A DNA stretch of 64,000 bases from Pseudophaeobacter arcticus DSM 23566 (GCF_000473205.1 NZ_AXBF01000007.1:28210-92209); one strand, 5' to 3'; positions 27,158 through 39,140 are shown, counted from the first letter of the stretch. Program-made: numbers and translations. The notes: generated by a model not told the origin, from the sequence alone.

Positions 27158-29170
27158 TCAGGCAGGGTTTGCCCCTTCCCCACAGAGCGCGTGCTGCATC
27201 TCGATGAATTCCGGCTGCCAGCGCCAGTCCTCCATATGCAGCATGCCATAATCCACCGGCTGATGAGCGCTGTCATGTAGGTGCCGCGCCACCAGAAACC
27301 CCAGCCCCTCGATGCCCACCCGCTCCAATGACACCGCCTGCAGCAGCCAGGGACCAAAGCCCTTGGCCAGCATCACCAGAAAGGCAACCGCCGCCTGCTG
27401 GTAGCTCTCTTTCAGATCCTCCCGCAGGCCGGCATAGGACCAGGTCATGGTGTTGAGCAGCGATTCAACCACCGGCAGGATATCCGGCCAGGCCTCGCGC
27501 TCGGCCCGCAAAAACACCTGCCGGTACATGTTGAAACTGTAGAAATGGCGGCTGTCGCCCTGTTTGATGTCCTGGCCGCTGTGCTGGCGATAGTGATAGC
27601 TCACCCCAAAGACATGGGCCATTTCGCCGCCATGCTGGGCACAGAGCAGCTGGAAAATCTGGTCGTCAAAGGCGCGCACATGTTCGGGAAAGCGGATCTC
27701 CCGGTGATCCAGAAAATCGCGCCGGTAGATGCGCCGCCAGATGGTCGGCTGCCCCTGCATCATCTCCAGACTGGGGCGCAGGCAATAGGCGATCTCTCCC
27801 AGCCGGTGGCTTGGCCCGGTGGCAAAGCGCGCCGTCTCGTAGCTGGGCTGGCGCTGTTCAGCCCCGCCTTCTGCCCCCTGCTCCGCCGTTTCAAACAGCA
27901 AAAACTCCCCCTCGGTGATATTAAACCCGCCATAGCGGGCCAGCTCCAGCAGCTGCGCAAACAGCGCTGGATCCACCCGGTCATCGGCATCGACAAAGGC
28001 AATATGGCTGGCATTGGAATGGGCGCGGCCATAGTTGCGCGCCGAGGCGCAGCCACCATTGGGTTTTTGCAGCAGGGTCAGCCGCGGATGCTCCCCGTAG
28101 CGGGAGGCCACCAGATCGCCACTGCCATCGGTGGAGCCATCATCCACCACCAGCAGCCGGATTTCGGGGCTATCCTGCGCCAGCAAACTGTCGAGACACT
28201 CCGCGATGAAATCACGGCCATTATACAGCGCCACCACCACGTCCAGCCCGGCACGGCGCCCTGGCAGAGTGTCTTCATAGTCGCGCCGCAGCACATGGGG
28301 CCCATAGGGCAGGTAGATCTGGCGGCGACAGGGCGCCTCATCCGATCCCTGCCCCTGCGCCTGTCCCTGTCCCTGAGGGATCAGCTCGGCGCTGGGAACA
28401 TGGCAAAACAACCGACCCGTCACAAAGCTGGTCGGCGCCCGCCGCAGCGCTGCGGCCAGGTCCCGCTCCACCCCCGGCGCCTCCAGCCGGAGCAGATCCG
28501 GGGCCAGGGCGGTCAACAGCGCCGGATCAAAGCCCGGGCTGCTGTGGGACCTGCCCCCCAGCGCAGCCCCTGCCGGCGCCAGACGGTCCTCCAGCCCCGG
28601 CAGGGCGCAAAACGGCACCGGCGCGGCCCGTTGCAGGGCTTGTGCCAGGGGGGCGGGCGGGTAGACGCCGGTTTTTTGCCAATTTAGAGCCTGATCTGCC
28701 GCCTCTGCCGGAACAGAGACCGGCGCGGCCAAGGGGTGAAAGCCGCCGTGAAAGCAGCTGATGTTTTTTAATTCACTGCGCCTGATTGTTGCCTCCAGCG
28801 CCTGATAACGCGCCGCATCGGCCTCTAGGCACAGCACCCGCCAGCCGGGAAAGGCGGCGGCAAAGGGCAGGGCAAACCAGCCCGCCCCGGCGCCAATGTC
28901 CAGACAGGTTCCCTGTTTTGGCAGCACCCGCGAGGCCAGGAACAGCTCATAGATCTGGCGCAGATCCTGCACCTGCGGGCGCAGCGCACCGGTTGGCGCC
29001 TCCCCCTCGCCGTGCAGGATCTCGACCTCCTGGCCAAAGCCGCGCAGATGCTCCACCTGCAATGCCCCGGCCCCCGCATTTTGCCCATCGCTCTGCCCGG
29101 CGGTTTGCCGCCCCCGTTGTGAGCCGGGCTGCGGCGCCCCCTCCGCCGAAGGGGATATCCAGAATTTCAT
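27158..29170 (-). CDS. Methyltransferase-glycosyltransferase (GT2) fusion protein
   Basis: A 670-residue two-domain protein. Residues about 60-250 form a class I SAM-dependent methyltransferase fold with the SAM loop CLDIGAGAGWFALPF and the acidic LCLEAD, as in the FkbM group. Residues about 312-540 form a family 2 glycosyltransferase with VVVALYNG, VVDDGSTDGSG and a FVDADDRVD metal site. The last 130 residues are helical. It may add and then cap or methylate a sugar. A good ribosome site (AAAGGAG) precedes the ATG. It faces the sulfotransferase cluster convergently and is followed upstream by another GT2 gene on the same strand. Confidence 0.85.
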   Translation of the reverse strand: MKFWISPSAEGAPQPGSQRGRQTAGQSDGQNAGAGALQVEHLRGFGQEVEILHGEGEAPTGALRPQVQDLRQIYELFLASRVLPKQGTCLDIGAGAGWFALPFAAAFPGWRVLCLEADAARYQALEATIRRSELKNISCFHGGFHPLAAPVSVPAEAADQALNWQKTGVYPPAPLAQALQRAAPVPFCALPGLEDRLAPAGAALGGRSHSSPGFDPALLTALAPDLLRLEAPGVERDLAAALRRAPTSFVTGRLFCHVPSAELIPQGQGQAQGQGSDEAPCRRQIYLPYGPHVLRRDYEDTLPGRRAGLDVVVALYNGRDFIAECLDSLLAQDSPEIRLLVVDDGSTDGSGDLVASRYGEHPRLTLLQKPNGGCASARNYGRAHSNASHIAFVDADDRVDPALFAQLLELARYGGFNITEGEFLLFETAEQGAEGGAEQRQPSYETARFATGPSHRLGEIAYCLRPSLEMMQGQPTIWRRIYRRDFLDHREIRFPEHVRAFDDQIFQLLCAQHGGEMAHVFGVSYHYRQHSGQDIKQGDSRHFYSFNMYRQVFLRAEREAWPDILPVVESLLNTMTWSYAGLREDLKESYQQAAVAFLVMLAKGFGPWLLQAVSLERVGIEGLGFLVARHLHDSAHQPVDYGMLHMEDWRWQPEFIEMQHALCGEGANPA

Positions 29171-29234
29171 TGCCAGGCTCCTTTCTGTCTCTGCTCAGCC
29201 TGTCGCAGGCCATCAAATCCCGGGCAATCACACC

Positions 29235-30212
29235 TCAGGCCATCAAGTGGTCTTGGGCGTAGCGCTGCAGCATCAGCCGCTCCCCCCGTGGGTCCGGCGT
29301 GTCAGGGCTGATGGTGAAAAACCGCACATCCACCTGCGCAAGCGCCGCCCTGAGGGCGGTGCGATAGGCCGTCAGCCGATGCCGCGCGATGCGCTCTTCG
29401 CACCATTTCAGCAGCCGCAGCGCCCCAATAGCCACCGCACCGCGAAAGCGCGGATTGGCAAACTCAGGGTGCCCCGCCAAAAGCTGGAACAGCACCCGCG
29501 TGGTGCCGATCACGTCAAAGCGGGTATCGCTGCTGCCCCCGGTCACCTGCGGTCTGCATTGACGGCGAAAATAGGTAAAGCTGCGGGCCGGCAGCACTGT
29601 CACCGAGCGGGCCTGGGCCACCGCCAGCGCGTGAAACAGGATGTCTTCAAAGAAGTGATCATTGGGAAAACACAGCCGGGCGCGGGCCAGCAGGCCGGCC
29701 GAGAGGAATTTATTCGCCGATTGCGGCTCAAAACTCACCGCCCAGGCCTTGGTTGCCGCCAGATCCCCCCCCGCGCCTGTGGGGTGATCCTTGGCCTCAC
29801 GCTCAGCCCCCAGGGCGCTGACCTCATCCATGAAGGGGGTCAGCGCCCCCTGCGGCTGCGACAAGGCCCCGCGCACCAATAGCAGCTCAACCGGATCGGT
29901 TCGCAGCGCCGCCGCCACCTCGGCAAAGGCCCAGGGCGCGCGCAGGTCATCGCCATCCAGAAAGCAGATATAATCACCGCTGCAATGGCGCAGCCCGCGA
30001 TTGCGCGCCGAGGACAGCCCGTCATTGGCCTGCTGCAGCAGGATAATCCGGGGGTCATTTTGCGCCTGCAGCACCGCGCGGGTCTCCTCTGTGGCGCCGT
30101 CATCAACCAGCACCAGCTCCAGATCCTCATGGCTCTGGTTCAGCACCGAGGCCACGGATTGCGCCAGCAAGGGGCCCTCGTTATAGGCGGTCATCACGCA
30201 GGAAAACTTCAT
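29235..30212 (-). CDS. Family 2 glycosyltransferase
   Basis: A 325-residue GT-A fold enzyme with MTAYNEGPLL, VLVDDGATEE, an NDGLSSARNRGL segment and the CFLDGDDL metal site. It is probably cytoplasmic or membrane-associated and adds one sugar to the growing glycan. The start is ATG 30212 with GGAGG 6 bases upstream; a GTG one codon earlier is less likely. It is probably cotranscribed with the downstream methyltransferase-GT fusion and with the upstream unknown gene. Donor and acceptor cannot be told. Confidence 0.88.
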   Translation of the reverse strand: MKFSCVMTAYNEGPLLAQSVASVLNQSHEDLELVLVDDGATEETRAVLQAQNDPRIILLQQANDGLSSARNRGLRHCSGDYICFLDGDDLRAPWAFAEVAAALRTDPVELLLVRGALSQPQGALTPFMDEVSALGAEREAKDHPTGAGGDLAATKAWAVSFEPQSANKFLSAGLLARARLCFPNDHFFEDILFHALAVAQARSVTVLPARSFTYFRRQCRPQVTGGSSDTRFDVIGTTRVLFQLLAGHPEFANPRFRGAVAIGALRLLKWCEERIARHRLTAYRTALRAALAQVDVRFFTISPDTPDPRGERLMLQRYAQDHLMA

Positions 30213-30235
30213 CACATCCTCCTTTGACTTCTGGC

Positions 30236-30865
30236 TCAGGTCACCGCTGTCACGGCCAGATCGCTGACCTGCAGCGCCCCGTTGCGGGGCGGTAAAAACA
30301 GGTGCAGATCCACCGCCTGCGCCTGCGACAAGGCCCAGACGGGTGGGGCAATTTCGGCTCTAACCCAGGTGAAATCCGGCGATAGCGGCAGGGGGTCGGG
30401 CGCAAAGATGTCTTCAAATCCGTCCCGAAGATGCAGCCGCAGCGCCAGCCTGGCCTGGGGCGGCGGCTCCTGCTCTGGCGCATGTGCCAGTATATCGGCC
30501 AGTGAACTGGCCTGTGAGCTGACCTGTGTGCTGGCCTGTAAAACCTCCTGCGCATCCGTCTGAGCGGGCACCTGAGGCTCCAGCTGGAGCGCCAGCCGCA
30601 GGCGACAGTAAAACCGGCTGCTGTCGCGCCAGGCCCTATCGCTGCGCCCCTGCCCCGGCGCGCCGAGTTTAAGTCCCAGTTCCAGCCAGGCGGCCTGATC
30701 ACTAACCTTGGAAAACCGCAGATCAAGCCCCCTGCCCCGGCGGGCTGAAACCAGCCCCTGCCCCGGATCCACCGCCGCATGCAGCCCTGCGCCCAGGCGG
30801 ATATACTGCGCCCCCCGGCAAGCGGCAAAGCCGCGGCCCGCGCGCAGATCATAGCTCACAAACAT
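30236..30865 (-). CDS. Hypothetical protein, probably beta-sandwich, in glycan operon
   Basis: A 209-residue protein I do not recognise. It alternates short hydrophobic strands (FVSYDLR, GLDLRFSK, ARLALRLHLR, VDLHLFLPP) in a pattern that suggests a beta-sandwich, with an ASTQVSSQASS low-complexity insert near 110-125. The N-terminal domain of the GlfT2-like protein in this island is similar in style (beta-sandwich, carbohydrate-like). AGGAGG stands 5-10 bases before the ATG. It lies first in a three-gene minus-strand unit with two glycosyltransferases, so a glycan-related role is plausible. Confidence 0.6.
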   Translation of the reverse strand: MFVSYDLRAGRGFAACRGAQYIRLGAGLHAAVDPGQGLVSARRGRGLDLRFSKVSDQAAWLELGLKLGAPGQGRSDRAWRDSSRFYCRLRLALQLEPQVPAQTDAQEVLQASTQVSSQASSLADILAHAPEQEPPPQARLALRLHLRDGFEDIFAPDPLPLSPDFTWVRAEIAPPVWALSQAQAVDLHLFLPPRNGALQVSDLAVTAVT

Positions 30866-30900
30866 CGCGCCTCCTGTCTCACCGCTCCCCGTTCAGATTT

Positions 30901-30930
30901 GCCAGATCGGGTTGCCAGATCGGGTTGCCA
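30901..30930. repeat. 13-bp tandem duplication upstream of hypothetical glycan gene
   Basis: GCCAGATCGGGTT occurs at 30901 and 30914, followed by GCCA of a third copy. It lies about 40 bases upstream of the start of the beta-sandwich protein gene. The remaining 31,000-31,120 region shows nothing. Confidence 0.8.
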
Positions 30931-31122
30931 GGGCACATTCCGGCAGCATCCCCCGGCAATTTCCACCCCCATTTACAACCCTACAGTGCATTAGATCCGC
31001 ACCATATTGCAAATGATTGATCTGCTTATGCCTGTTTCATCCGGTCAGGAATGTGACAGGCAAACCCGTAACAGGGATATGAGGCCGGGCCTGCGGCGCG
31101 TCCTGAGCGCGCTCTGTTGCCC

Positions 31123-33509
<2,387 letters not shown>

Positions 33510-33579
33510 CTCAGCAAGCCATCCCCGTTGCGCCCTTCCTAGCCCAGTCTGCCCCTGCTACGGCCCCCTGTTGCCGCGC

Positions 33580-33640
33580 CCCCGTGTACTGGCCCCTGTG
33601 TCCTGGCCCCCTGTGTACTGGCCGCGATGTCCTGACCGAC
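33580..33640. repeat. Degenerate 14-15-bp tandem repeat
   Basis: About four units of the type CCTGTGTACTGGCCC or CCTGTGTCCTGGCCC, ending in a decayed GATGTCCTGACCG copy. It lies in the divergent gap between the sulfotransferase-like and GlfT2-like genes. Otherwise 33510-33780 shows no gene. Confidence 0.75.
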
Positions 33641-33780
33641 CCTGCCGACCCTGCCGGAATGCTAGCCTCTTTCGCCAAGATCCCGCAACCCAAATGAGAC
33701 GAGATAAAATGAAACTCCCGCTAAAATAGAAACCCTGCCACGCCATCCCCTCCCCCCAGAGCCGCTGGACATTTTGCCCG

Positions 33781-35835
33781 ATGATCACACTGCAGACTAT
33801 CATTGCCCCCGAGCAGGCCATCTGCAGCGAGCCTGACCTGTACTATCGTGCAACCGCCCCGGTCCGCACCGCACAGGGCAGGTTTACCCTGCCTGCGGGG
33901 GGGGAAATCACCTTTGATACCTATTTCAACCTGTTCAACCTCGGCACCTGGATGCGGGTCTGCGCCCTCACCGGACTATGTCTTGAACTCACCGCCACCG
34001 GGCGGCTTGAAATCCGCATCCATCACCTGCCCGGCCATGGCGGCAAGACCCTGATCTACCGCCACCGCCAGACCCTGTCGCGCGCGACCCCCTACCGGGT
34101 TGATCTTGCCACACTGCTGGCCGGGGAGGAGACCGGGCTGTTGGCCCTGGAGATCCTGGCGCAGGGGACAGAGGTCACGCTGCAGGACGCCCGCTTTGTC
34201 TGTCGCAATAGCCTGGGCAAGACCGTGGGCAGTACCCTGGGCAGTACTGTGCAAAAATTGCCGCGCCTGGCGATTTCCATCACCACCTATCAACGCGAGC
34301 GCAAGGTGCGCGATACCGTCGCCCGGCTGCAGCGCTTTCTGGCCGGGTTTGCCTTTGGCGATCAGATCCACGTGCAGGTCATCGACAACGGCCACAGCGC
34401 CAAAATCTCCAACAGCCGCCGCGTCAGCAGCTACAGCAATCCCAATTTTGGCGGCGCCGGCGGCTTTGCCCGCGGCCTGCTGGAAGCCCAGGACCGGGGC
34501 TTTAGCCATTGCCTGTTCATGGATGATGATGCCTCCTTTCAAATGGAGAACATCCGGCGCACCTATATGCTGCTGGCCCTGGCCCGGGATCCCGCAACCG
34601 CCCTGGCTGGTGCGATGATCAGCAACCGGCACAAATGGCAGATCTGGGAGAATGGCGCCTATTTTGACGGCTCCTGTCATCCGCTGTTCAATGGCACCGA
34701 CCTGCGCCAGCCCGGTGCGGTGCAGCAGATGGAGCTGGCCAGCGATCAGCCCCGCCCCGCAACCTATTATGGCGGCTGGTGGTTCTTTGCCTTTCCCCTG
34801 GCGCGGCTGCGTCACCATCCGTTTCCCTTCTTTGTGCGCGGCGATGACATCAGTTTTTCCCTGGCCAATGACTTCTCCATTGTCACCCTCAACGGGGTGG
34901 TGTCTTTTCAGGATGACTTTGTTGAAAAAGAAAGCCCGCAGACGCTCTATCTCGATCTGCGCAATCACCTGCTGCACCATCTGATCTTTGCCCGGCTTGA
35001 ACGCTCCGCGCTTGGCACCGCCCGCATCGCCTGCCGGTTCATGATGCGCTCGATGCTGCGCTGCAAATATGAAAGCGCCGCAGCCCAGCTGCTGGCCTGG
35101 CGGGATGTGATGCAGGGGCCGGGCTTTTTTGATCGCAACATCGACATGCAGGCGCGGCAGCGGGATATTTGCACCCTGATCCAGGCGGAGCGCTGGCAAG
35201 AGATCCGCCCGGCCGATCTGGTTGAGCGCCGCCGCTTCAGCCGCCTGCCCCGGCGGCTGCGCCACTATCTGGGCCTGCTGAGCCTCAATGGTCACCTGCT
35301 GCCCTTCTGGAACCGGTTTGCAGATCGGATGGTGCTGGAGATCAAGGATCGCGGCCTGGTCTTTCCCGCCTTTGGCGGCGCCCGGCTGACCTATCTCAAC
35401 AGCGCCCGCAGCCGGGGCTATCGGCTGCGCCACTCCAAACGGCGCTTTTTCGCCCTGATCTGGCAGATGACCCTCACCCTGCTGCGCTGGCAGCGGCAGT
35501 ATGGCGGGCTGAAACAGGCCTATCGGCGGGGCTATGACGAGATGACCACAAGGGCCTATTGGGAGGAGAAACTGCAGCGCAGCACCGCCAAGGTGGCCCC
35601 GGATACCCCGGATGCCCTGAATGTCAGAGGCGCGGCGGCAGGCACCGAACCAAAACCAGGGCTAAGAGCCGGGCGAAGAGCCGGGGAGTCTACGGGCCTG
35701 AGGAATGTGCCTCTGGCATCCGGGGCATCCGGGCAGGCCGCAGAGCCCCCAACCGGACCGCGTCGCGAGACCACGGCGGCCCCAACAACCGCTGCGGCCC
35801 TGGCAACTGCGGCGCCAAGACGCCTTAGCTCATAA
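33781..35835 (+). CDS. GlfT2-like galactofuranosyltransferase
   Basis: A 684-residue protein with the layout of mycobacterial GlfT2. An N-terminal beta-sandwich (about 1-145) precedes a GT2 domain (about 160-400) with SITTYQRE, VIDNG, NFGGAGGFARGL, the metal motif FMDDDA and YGGWWFFAFP plus the RGDDISFSL segment; a helical C-terminal region (about 420-600) follows. GlfT2 polymerises galactofuranose from UDP-Galf, so this gene and glf probably supply a Galf-containing glycan. The last 70 residues are a low-complexity Ala/Pro/Thr tail that looks like a product of repeat drift. Its 3' end overlaps the kpsT-like gene, which runs the other way, by 11 bases. Confidence 0.88.
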   Translation: MITLQTIIAPEQAICSEPDLYYRATAPVRTAQGRFTLPAGGEITFDTYFNLFNLGTWMRVCALTGLCLELTATGRLEIRIHHLPGHGGKTLIYRHRQTLSRATPYRVDLATLLAGEETGLLALEILAQGTEVTLQDARFVCRNSLGKTVGSTLGSTVQKLPRLAISITTYQRERKVRDTVARLQRFLAGFAFGDQIHVQVIDNGHSAKISNSRRVSSYSNPNFGGAGGFARGLLEAQDRGFSHCLFMDDDASFQMENIRRTYMLLALARDPATALAGAMISNRHKWQIWENGAYFDGSCHPLFNGTDLRQPGAVQQMELASDQPRPATYYGGWWFFAFPLARLRHHPFPFFVRGDDISFSLANDFSIVTLNGVVSFQDDFVEKESPQTLYLDLRNHLLHHLIFARLERSALGTARIACRFMMRSMLRCKYESAAAQLLAWRDVMQGPGFFDRNIDMQARQRDICTLIQAERWQEIRPADLVERRRFSRLPRRLRHYLGLLSLNGHLLPFWNRFADRMVLEIKDRGLVFPAFGGARLTYLNSARSRGYRLRHSKRRFFALIWQMTLTLLRWQRQYGGLKQAYRRGYDEMTTRAYWEEKLQRSTAKVAPDTPDALNVRGAAAGTEPKPGLRAGRRAGESTGLRNVPLASGASGQAAEPPTGPRRETTAAPTTAAALATAAPRRLSS

Positions 35836-36478
35836 GGTCTTCGTGCAGGGCAATGGCCTCATCCAGGTTGTCAAAATAATGCACCTTGCCATCCTCAAGA
35901 ACCAGGCCTGAATCACAATACTGGCGCAGCTCGGCCATGCCGTGATTGACCATGATCGCCCCGGACTGGCGCATCCGCTCGGCAAAGACAGCGCGGCTTT
36001 TGCGGCGAAAGGCGGCATCGCCAACAGCCGTCACCTCATCCACCAGATAGGTATCAAACCTGATCCCCATCGAGGTGCCAAAGGTCAGCCGCGCCCGCAT
36101 CCCCGAAGAATAGCTGCGCACCGGCATGTGAAAGAACTTGCCCAGCTCGGCAAAGCCTTCGACAAAATTCACCAGCTCTTTGGTATCCACCCCGTAGACC
36201 CGGGCCACAAAGCGGACGTTCTCTGCCCCGGTCAGCTGCCCGTGAAACGAGCCCCCCAGCCCCACCTGCCAGGAAATACTGCCATCCGAGATCACCCGCC
36301 CATGATCCGGGCGCATGGTGCCCGCGATGATCTGCAACAGGGTGGATTTTCCCGCGCCATTGCGCCCCAAAAGCGCCAGCGATCTGCCGGTGGGCAGGGT
36401 GAGGTTCAGATTGTCGATGACAACCCTGCGCTCCCCCTTGAGCAAGAAGCTCTTGGTCAGGTTCTCAAGCCGGATCAT
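35825..36478 (-). CDS. kpsT: ABC transporter ATPase for polysaccharide export (KpsT-like)
   Basis: A 217-residue ATP-binding subunit of the ABC-2 polysaccharide exporter. It has Walker A GRNGAGKST, the ABC signature SYSSGMRARL, Walker B TYLVDEV and the H-loop VNHG; length and lack of a C-terminal carbohydrate-binding domain fit KpsT/CtrD/BexA, not Wzt. It partners with the permease at 38.2 kb. The start at 36478 was chosen because AGGAGG is too close to ATG 36487. It is preceded by the KpsE-like gene at a distance of about 50 bases, so they are likely cotranscribed. Confidence 0.92.
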   Translation of the reverse strand: MIRLENLTKSFLLKGERRVVIDNLNLTLPTGRSLALLGRNGAGKSTLLQIIAGTMRPDHGRVISDGSISWQVGLGGSFHGQLTGAENVRFVARVYGVDTKELVNFVEGFAELGKFFHMPVRSYSSGMRARLTFGTSMGIRFDTYLVDEVTAVGDAAFRRKSRAVFAERMRQSGAIMVNHGMAELRQYCDSGLVLEDGKVHYFDNLDEAIALHEDLMS

Positions 36479-36528
36479 GGCCCCCATGCCTCCTGGATCG
36501 GTCTCAGCATCTGCTTTTGCGCCCTGCC

Positions 36529-37962
36529 TTAACTGCGGTCACGGATCGAATAGTAGATCAGCGACAGGATGGACCAGATCAGCAGCAGAAACAGCGCCGC
36601 CAGACCAACCAGGAGAAACCGCTTGGGGTATTCCGCCTCCTGCGCCAGGGTTGGCTTGATATAGGTGGCCAGATAGCGGCTTTGCCGGATCGCCTCGTCG
36701 CGGGCCAGGGCCAGCCCTGTCAACGCCGCGCGGTAGGCCTCTTCGGTATATTCGCGGTCCACCGTCAGCCGTTCAAATTCGGAAATCAGCGAGGGGTAAT
36801 CCTCACCAACAGCGCCGGTATCGGTATTGGTCGAGGTAAAGGTCTGACGTTCGATGTCGATGCGCTCGCGGATCACGTCAATCAGCTGCTGGGCCTGTTT
36901 CAGACGCGGATCCCCCGCCGCCACGGTGCCGCGCAGCAGATCAAATTCAATCAGGGAGGTCGCCAGTTGCTGCTGCAGGTTGTTCATCACCCCCATGCGC
37001 CCCTGAATATCGGCCTTGGGGTCGACGATCCTGGTGCGGGTGCGAAACTGGGTCAGCGCCTGGCGCGCCGCCTTCAGCTCTTCCACCGCCTCATCCAGAT
37101 CCGCCTGGGCATAGCCAATGGCATCCGAGCGGGCCTGTTCGTTCAGCGCATTGATGCGGATCTGGCTTTCCCGAACAATGGCCGCAGTGATGGCCTGGGC
37201 CGTTTCCGGATCAAAGGCCTGGGCCCGGACCTCGATCAGCCCCGAACTGCTGTCAAAGGAGATGCCAATGATGCGGTGCCAATACCAGCTCATCTCTTCC
37301 TGCGTCGCATCGGGCCAGATTGCAAAGGCCCAGTCGCTGGGCCAGTGCTGGCTGTAATGGGCCCGCAGGTCGATCTGGCTGTCCACGGCCTGGATCATTT
37401 CCTGGCTCTGGATGAATTCAAACAGGATATCGCTGTCCGAAGCTGCCGAGCTGCCGGTAAAGCTGGCCAGACCGCCCAGCAGATCGCTGGCGGCACTGGT
37501 GCTTTCCTGACTGCGGACAGTAAACCCGGTGGTGGACTGGAATTGATCTTGGGCCAAGACCACCAGATAAAAAACCACCGCGGCAACCGGCAGCAGAACC
37601 AGCGCGACAAAGCTGGCAATCAGCCCCCAGTGCCGCCGATGCATTCTGGCCGGCCCTGCCAATGAAAAACTCTGTTGATGCAGTTTTTCTTCGGCATTTA
37701 TTCTTTGCTGATTGGAAAACGCCAAAGAGGCCTCGGCCTCTTTCACCCGCTTGCGCAGGTGCAGCAATTGCTTCTCGACCGGCCATTCCTCATTCTGAGC
37801 CGCCGCTGGAGTCGCCAGTGGGCCCGACGGGGAGGCCACCGGCTGGACCGCTTGGACCGCCGGTTGACCGGGGGCGGAGGCTGCAGATTGCACCGGTTTT
37901 GGTGTGTCGGCCTCTGCCGGCTTGACGGCATTGCCCGTTTTGTTCGCTCCGGTTGCAGTCAT
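36529..37962 (-). CDS. kpsE: Capsule polysaccharide export inner-membrane protein (KpsE-like)
   Basis: A 477-residue PCP-3-type protein. After a long Pro/Ala-rich lead (1-65) and a short coiled segment comes TM1 (about 113-135, GLIASFVALVLLPVAAVVFYLVV). A periplasmic region (about 140-440) contains long coiled coils (AQADLDEAVEELKAARQAL), and TM2 lies near the end (about 450-470, LLVGLAALFLLLIWSIL) with a short basic tail. This is the KpsE/CtrC/BexC layout, which bridges the inner-membrane exporter to the outer-membrane channel. No KpsD/Wza-like channel is in the window. It is divergent from the kpsM-like gene and sits upstream of kpsT. Confidence 0.9.
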   Translation of the reverse strand: MTATGANKTGNAVKPAEADTPKPVQSAASAPGQPAVQAVQPVASPSGPLATPAAAQNEEWPVEKQLLHLRKRVKEAEASLAFSNQQRINAEEKLHQQSFSLAGPARMHRRHWGLIASFVALVLLPVAAVVFYLVVLAQDQFQSTTGFTVRSQESTSAASDLLGGLASFTGSSAASDSDILFEFIQSQEMIQAVDSQIDLRAHYSQHWPSDWAFAIWPDATQEEMSWYWHRIIGISFDSSSGLIEVRAQAFDPETAQAITAAIVRESQIRINALNEQARSDAIGYAQADLDEAVEELKAARQALTQFRTRTRIVDPKADIQGRMGVMNNLQQQLATSLIEFDLLRGTVAAGDPRLKQAQQLIDVIRERIDIERQTFTSTNTDTGAVGEDYPSLISEFERLTVDREYTEEAYRAALTGLALARDEAIRQSRYLATYIKPTLAQEAEYPKRFLLVGLAALFLLLIWSILSLIYYSIRDRS

Positions 37963-38209
37963 CGGATCCTATTGACCCTCATCCATATTACGCCCGTCCA
38001 TGCTGCACCCATTTGCTTTCCTATCAGACCCCATCAAATCCCAGCCTGAAAATTCAGGCGCTTTTGCCCTGCTGCTTTTGCCCGGCCTCTGCACCGACAG
38101 TCTGCACCAGCACAAAGCGGTCAGAGAGGTTTGTAATTGCCTACATTCTGGCGCATAGTATCGCCTGCCAGCCCGTCCTTCACAACCACAGATTCCCGCA
38201 GGGAGCCAT

Positions 38210-39082
38210 ATGCCAGATCGCCCCTCTACCGCTGTGCCATCTGACGGCACGGCCGCCCCCTCCGGGACCACATCCGCCCGCCTCAGCAACGCCCAGATGC
38301 CGCGCCTCAAGAACACCCGCAGCTTTGCCCCCCTGCGCACGATCACCGCCCTGATCCTGCGCGAGATGGCCACCCGCTATGCCCGCACCCCCGGGGGCTA
38401 TATCTGGGCGATAATGGAACCCCTGGCCGCCATCATCTTTCTCTCGATCGGGTTTTCGCTGGTGATCCGCAGCCCGGCCCTGGGCAATAGTTTCCTGCTG
38501 TTCTACGCCACCGCCTATATGCCCTTTGATCTCTATAACTGCATTGCAAACACAGTGGCGCGGGCGGTTGGGTTTTCCAAACCCCTGCTGCTCTTTCCCG
38601 CCGTCACCTGGCTGGATGCCGTGCTGGCGCGGTTTTTCCTCAACAGCCTGACCTCGATCCTGGTCTCGGTGATCCTGCTCACCGGCATTCTGGCCCTGAC
38701 CGAGAACCGCACCGTCGTCTCGCTGCCTGAAATCATCGAGGCGATCTCGGCAACCATGTTGCTGGGTCTCGGGATTGGCACCCTGAACTGCGCCCTGATG
38801 GGGCTGTTTCCAATCTGGGAGCTGGTCTGGTCGATCCTCACCCGGCCGCTGTTTCTCGCCTCAGGCATCTTCTTTCTCTATGATGACATGCCCGGTTTTG
38901 CCCGCGAGATCCTGTGGTACAATCCGCTTATCCATGTCATCGGCCTGGCCCGGGTCGGCTTTTATCCGACCTATAATCCCACCTATGTGAATCTGCCCTA
39001 TGTGATCCTGGTCAGCCTGATCCTGCTGACCCTGGGTCTGCTGCTGATGAGGCGCTATCACCGCAATATCCTGAACACCTGA
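38210..39082 (+). CDS. kpsM: ABC-2 polysaccharide export permease (KpsM-like)
   Basis: A 290-residue permease with six membrane segments (about 70-88, 95-112, 135-160, 165-190, 205-225, 260-280) and the amphipathic lead LILREMATRYARTPGGYIWA typical of the family. It forms the channel that KpsT powers, moving the finished glycan across the inner membrane. It lies head to head with kpsE over 247 bases; this split arrangement differs from the usual kpsMT order, but all three parts are present. A GGGAG ribosome site precedes the ATG. A Ser/Thr/Pro-rich lead of about 30 residues is extra. Confidence 0.92.
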   Translation: MPDRPSTAVPSDGTAAPSGTTSARLSNAQMPRLKNTRSFAPLRTITALILREMATRYARTPGGYIWAIMEPLAAIIFLSIGFSLVIRSPALGNSFLLFYATAYMPFDLYNCIANTVARAVGFSKPLLLFPAVTWLDAVLARFFLNSLTSILVSVILLTGILALTENRTVVSLPEIIEAISATMLLGLGIGTLNCALMGLFPIWELVWSILTRPLFLASGIFFLYDDMPGFAREILWYNPLIHVIGLARVGFYPTYNPTYVNLPYVILVSLILLTLGLLLMRRYHRNILNT

Positions 39083-39087
39083 GCCCC

Positions 39088-39140
39088 GGATTTCAGGGGG
39101 GGATTTCAGGAGAGGATTTCAGGGGCAGGGATTTCAGGCG
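39088..39140. repeat. 13-bp tandem repeat, about four copies
   Basis: GGATTTCAGG recurs at 39088, 39101, 39114 and, with one extra base, 39129, with 3-4 variable bases between. It fills the short gap between the convergent kpsM-like and glycosyltransferase genes. Confidence 0.88.

Noticed and set aside
33976..35433. 485-codon minus-strand frame opposite the GlfT2-like gene
   Set aside because: The plus-strand protein has family motifs throughout; the opposite frame has none.
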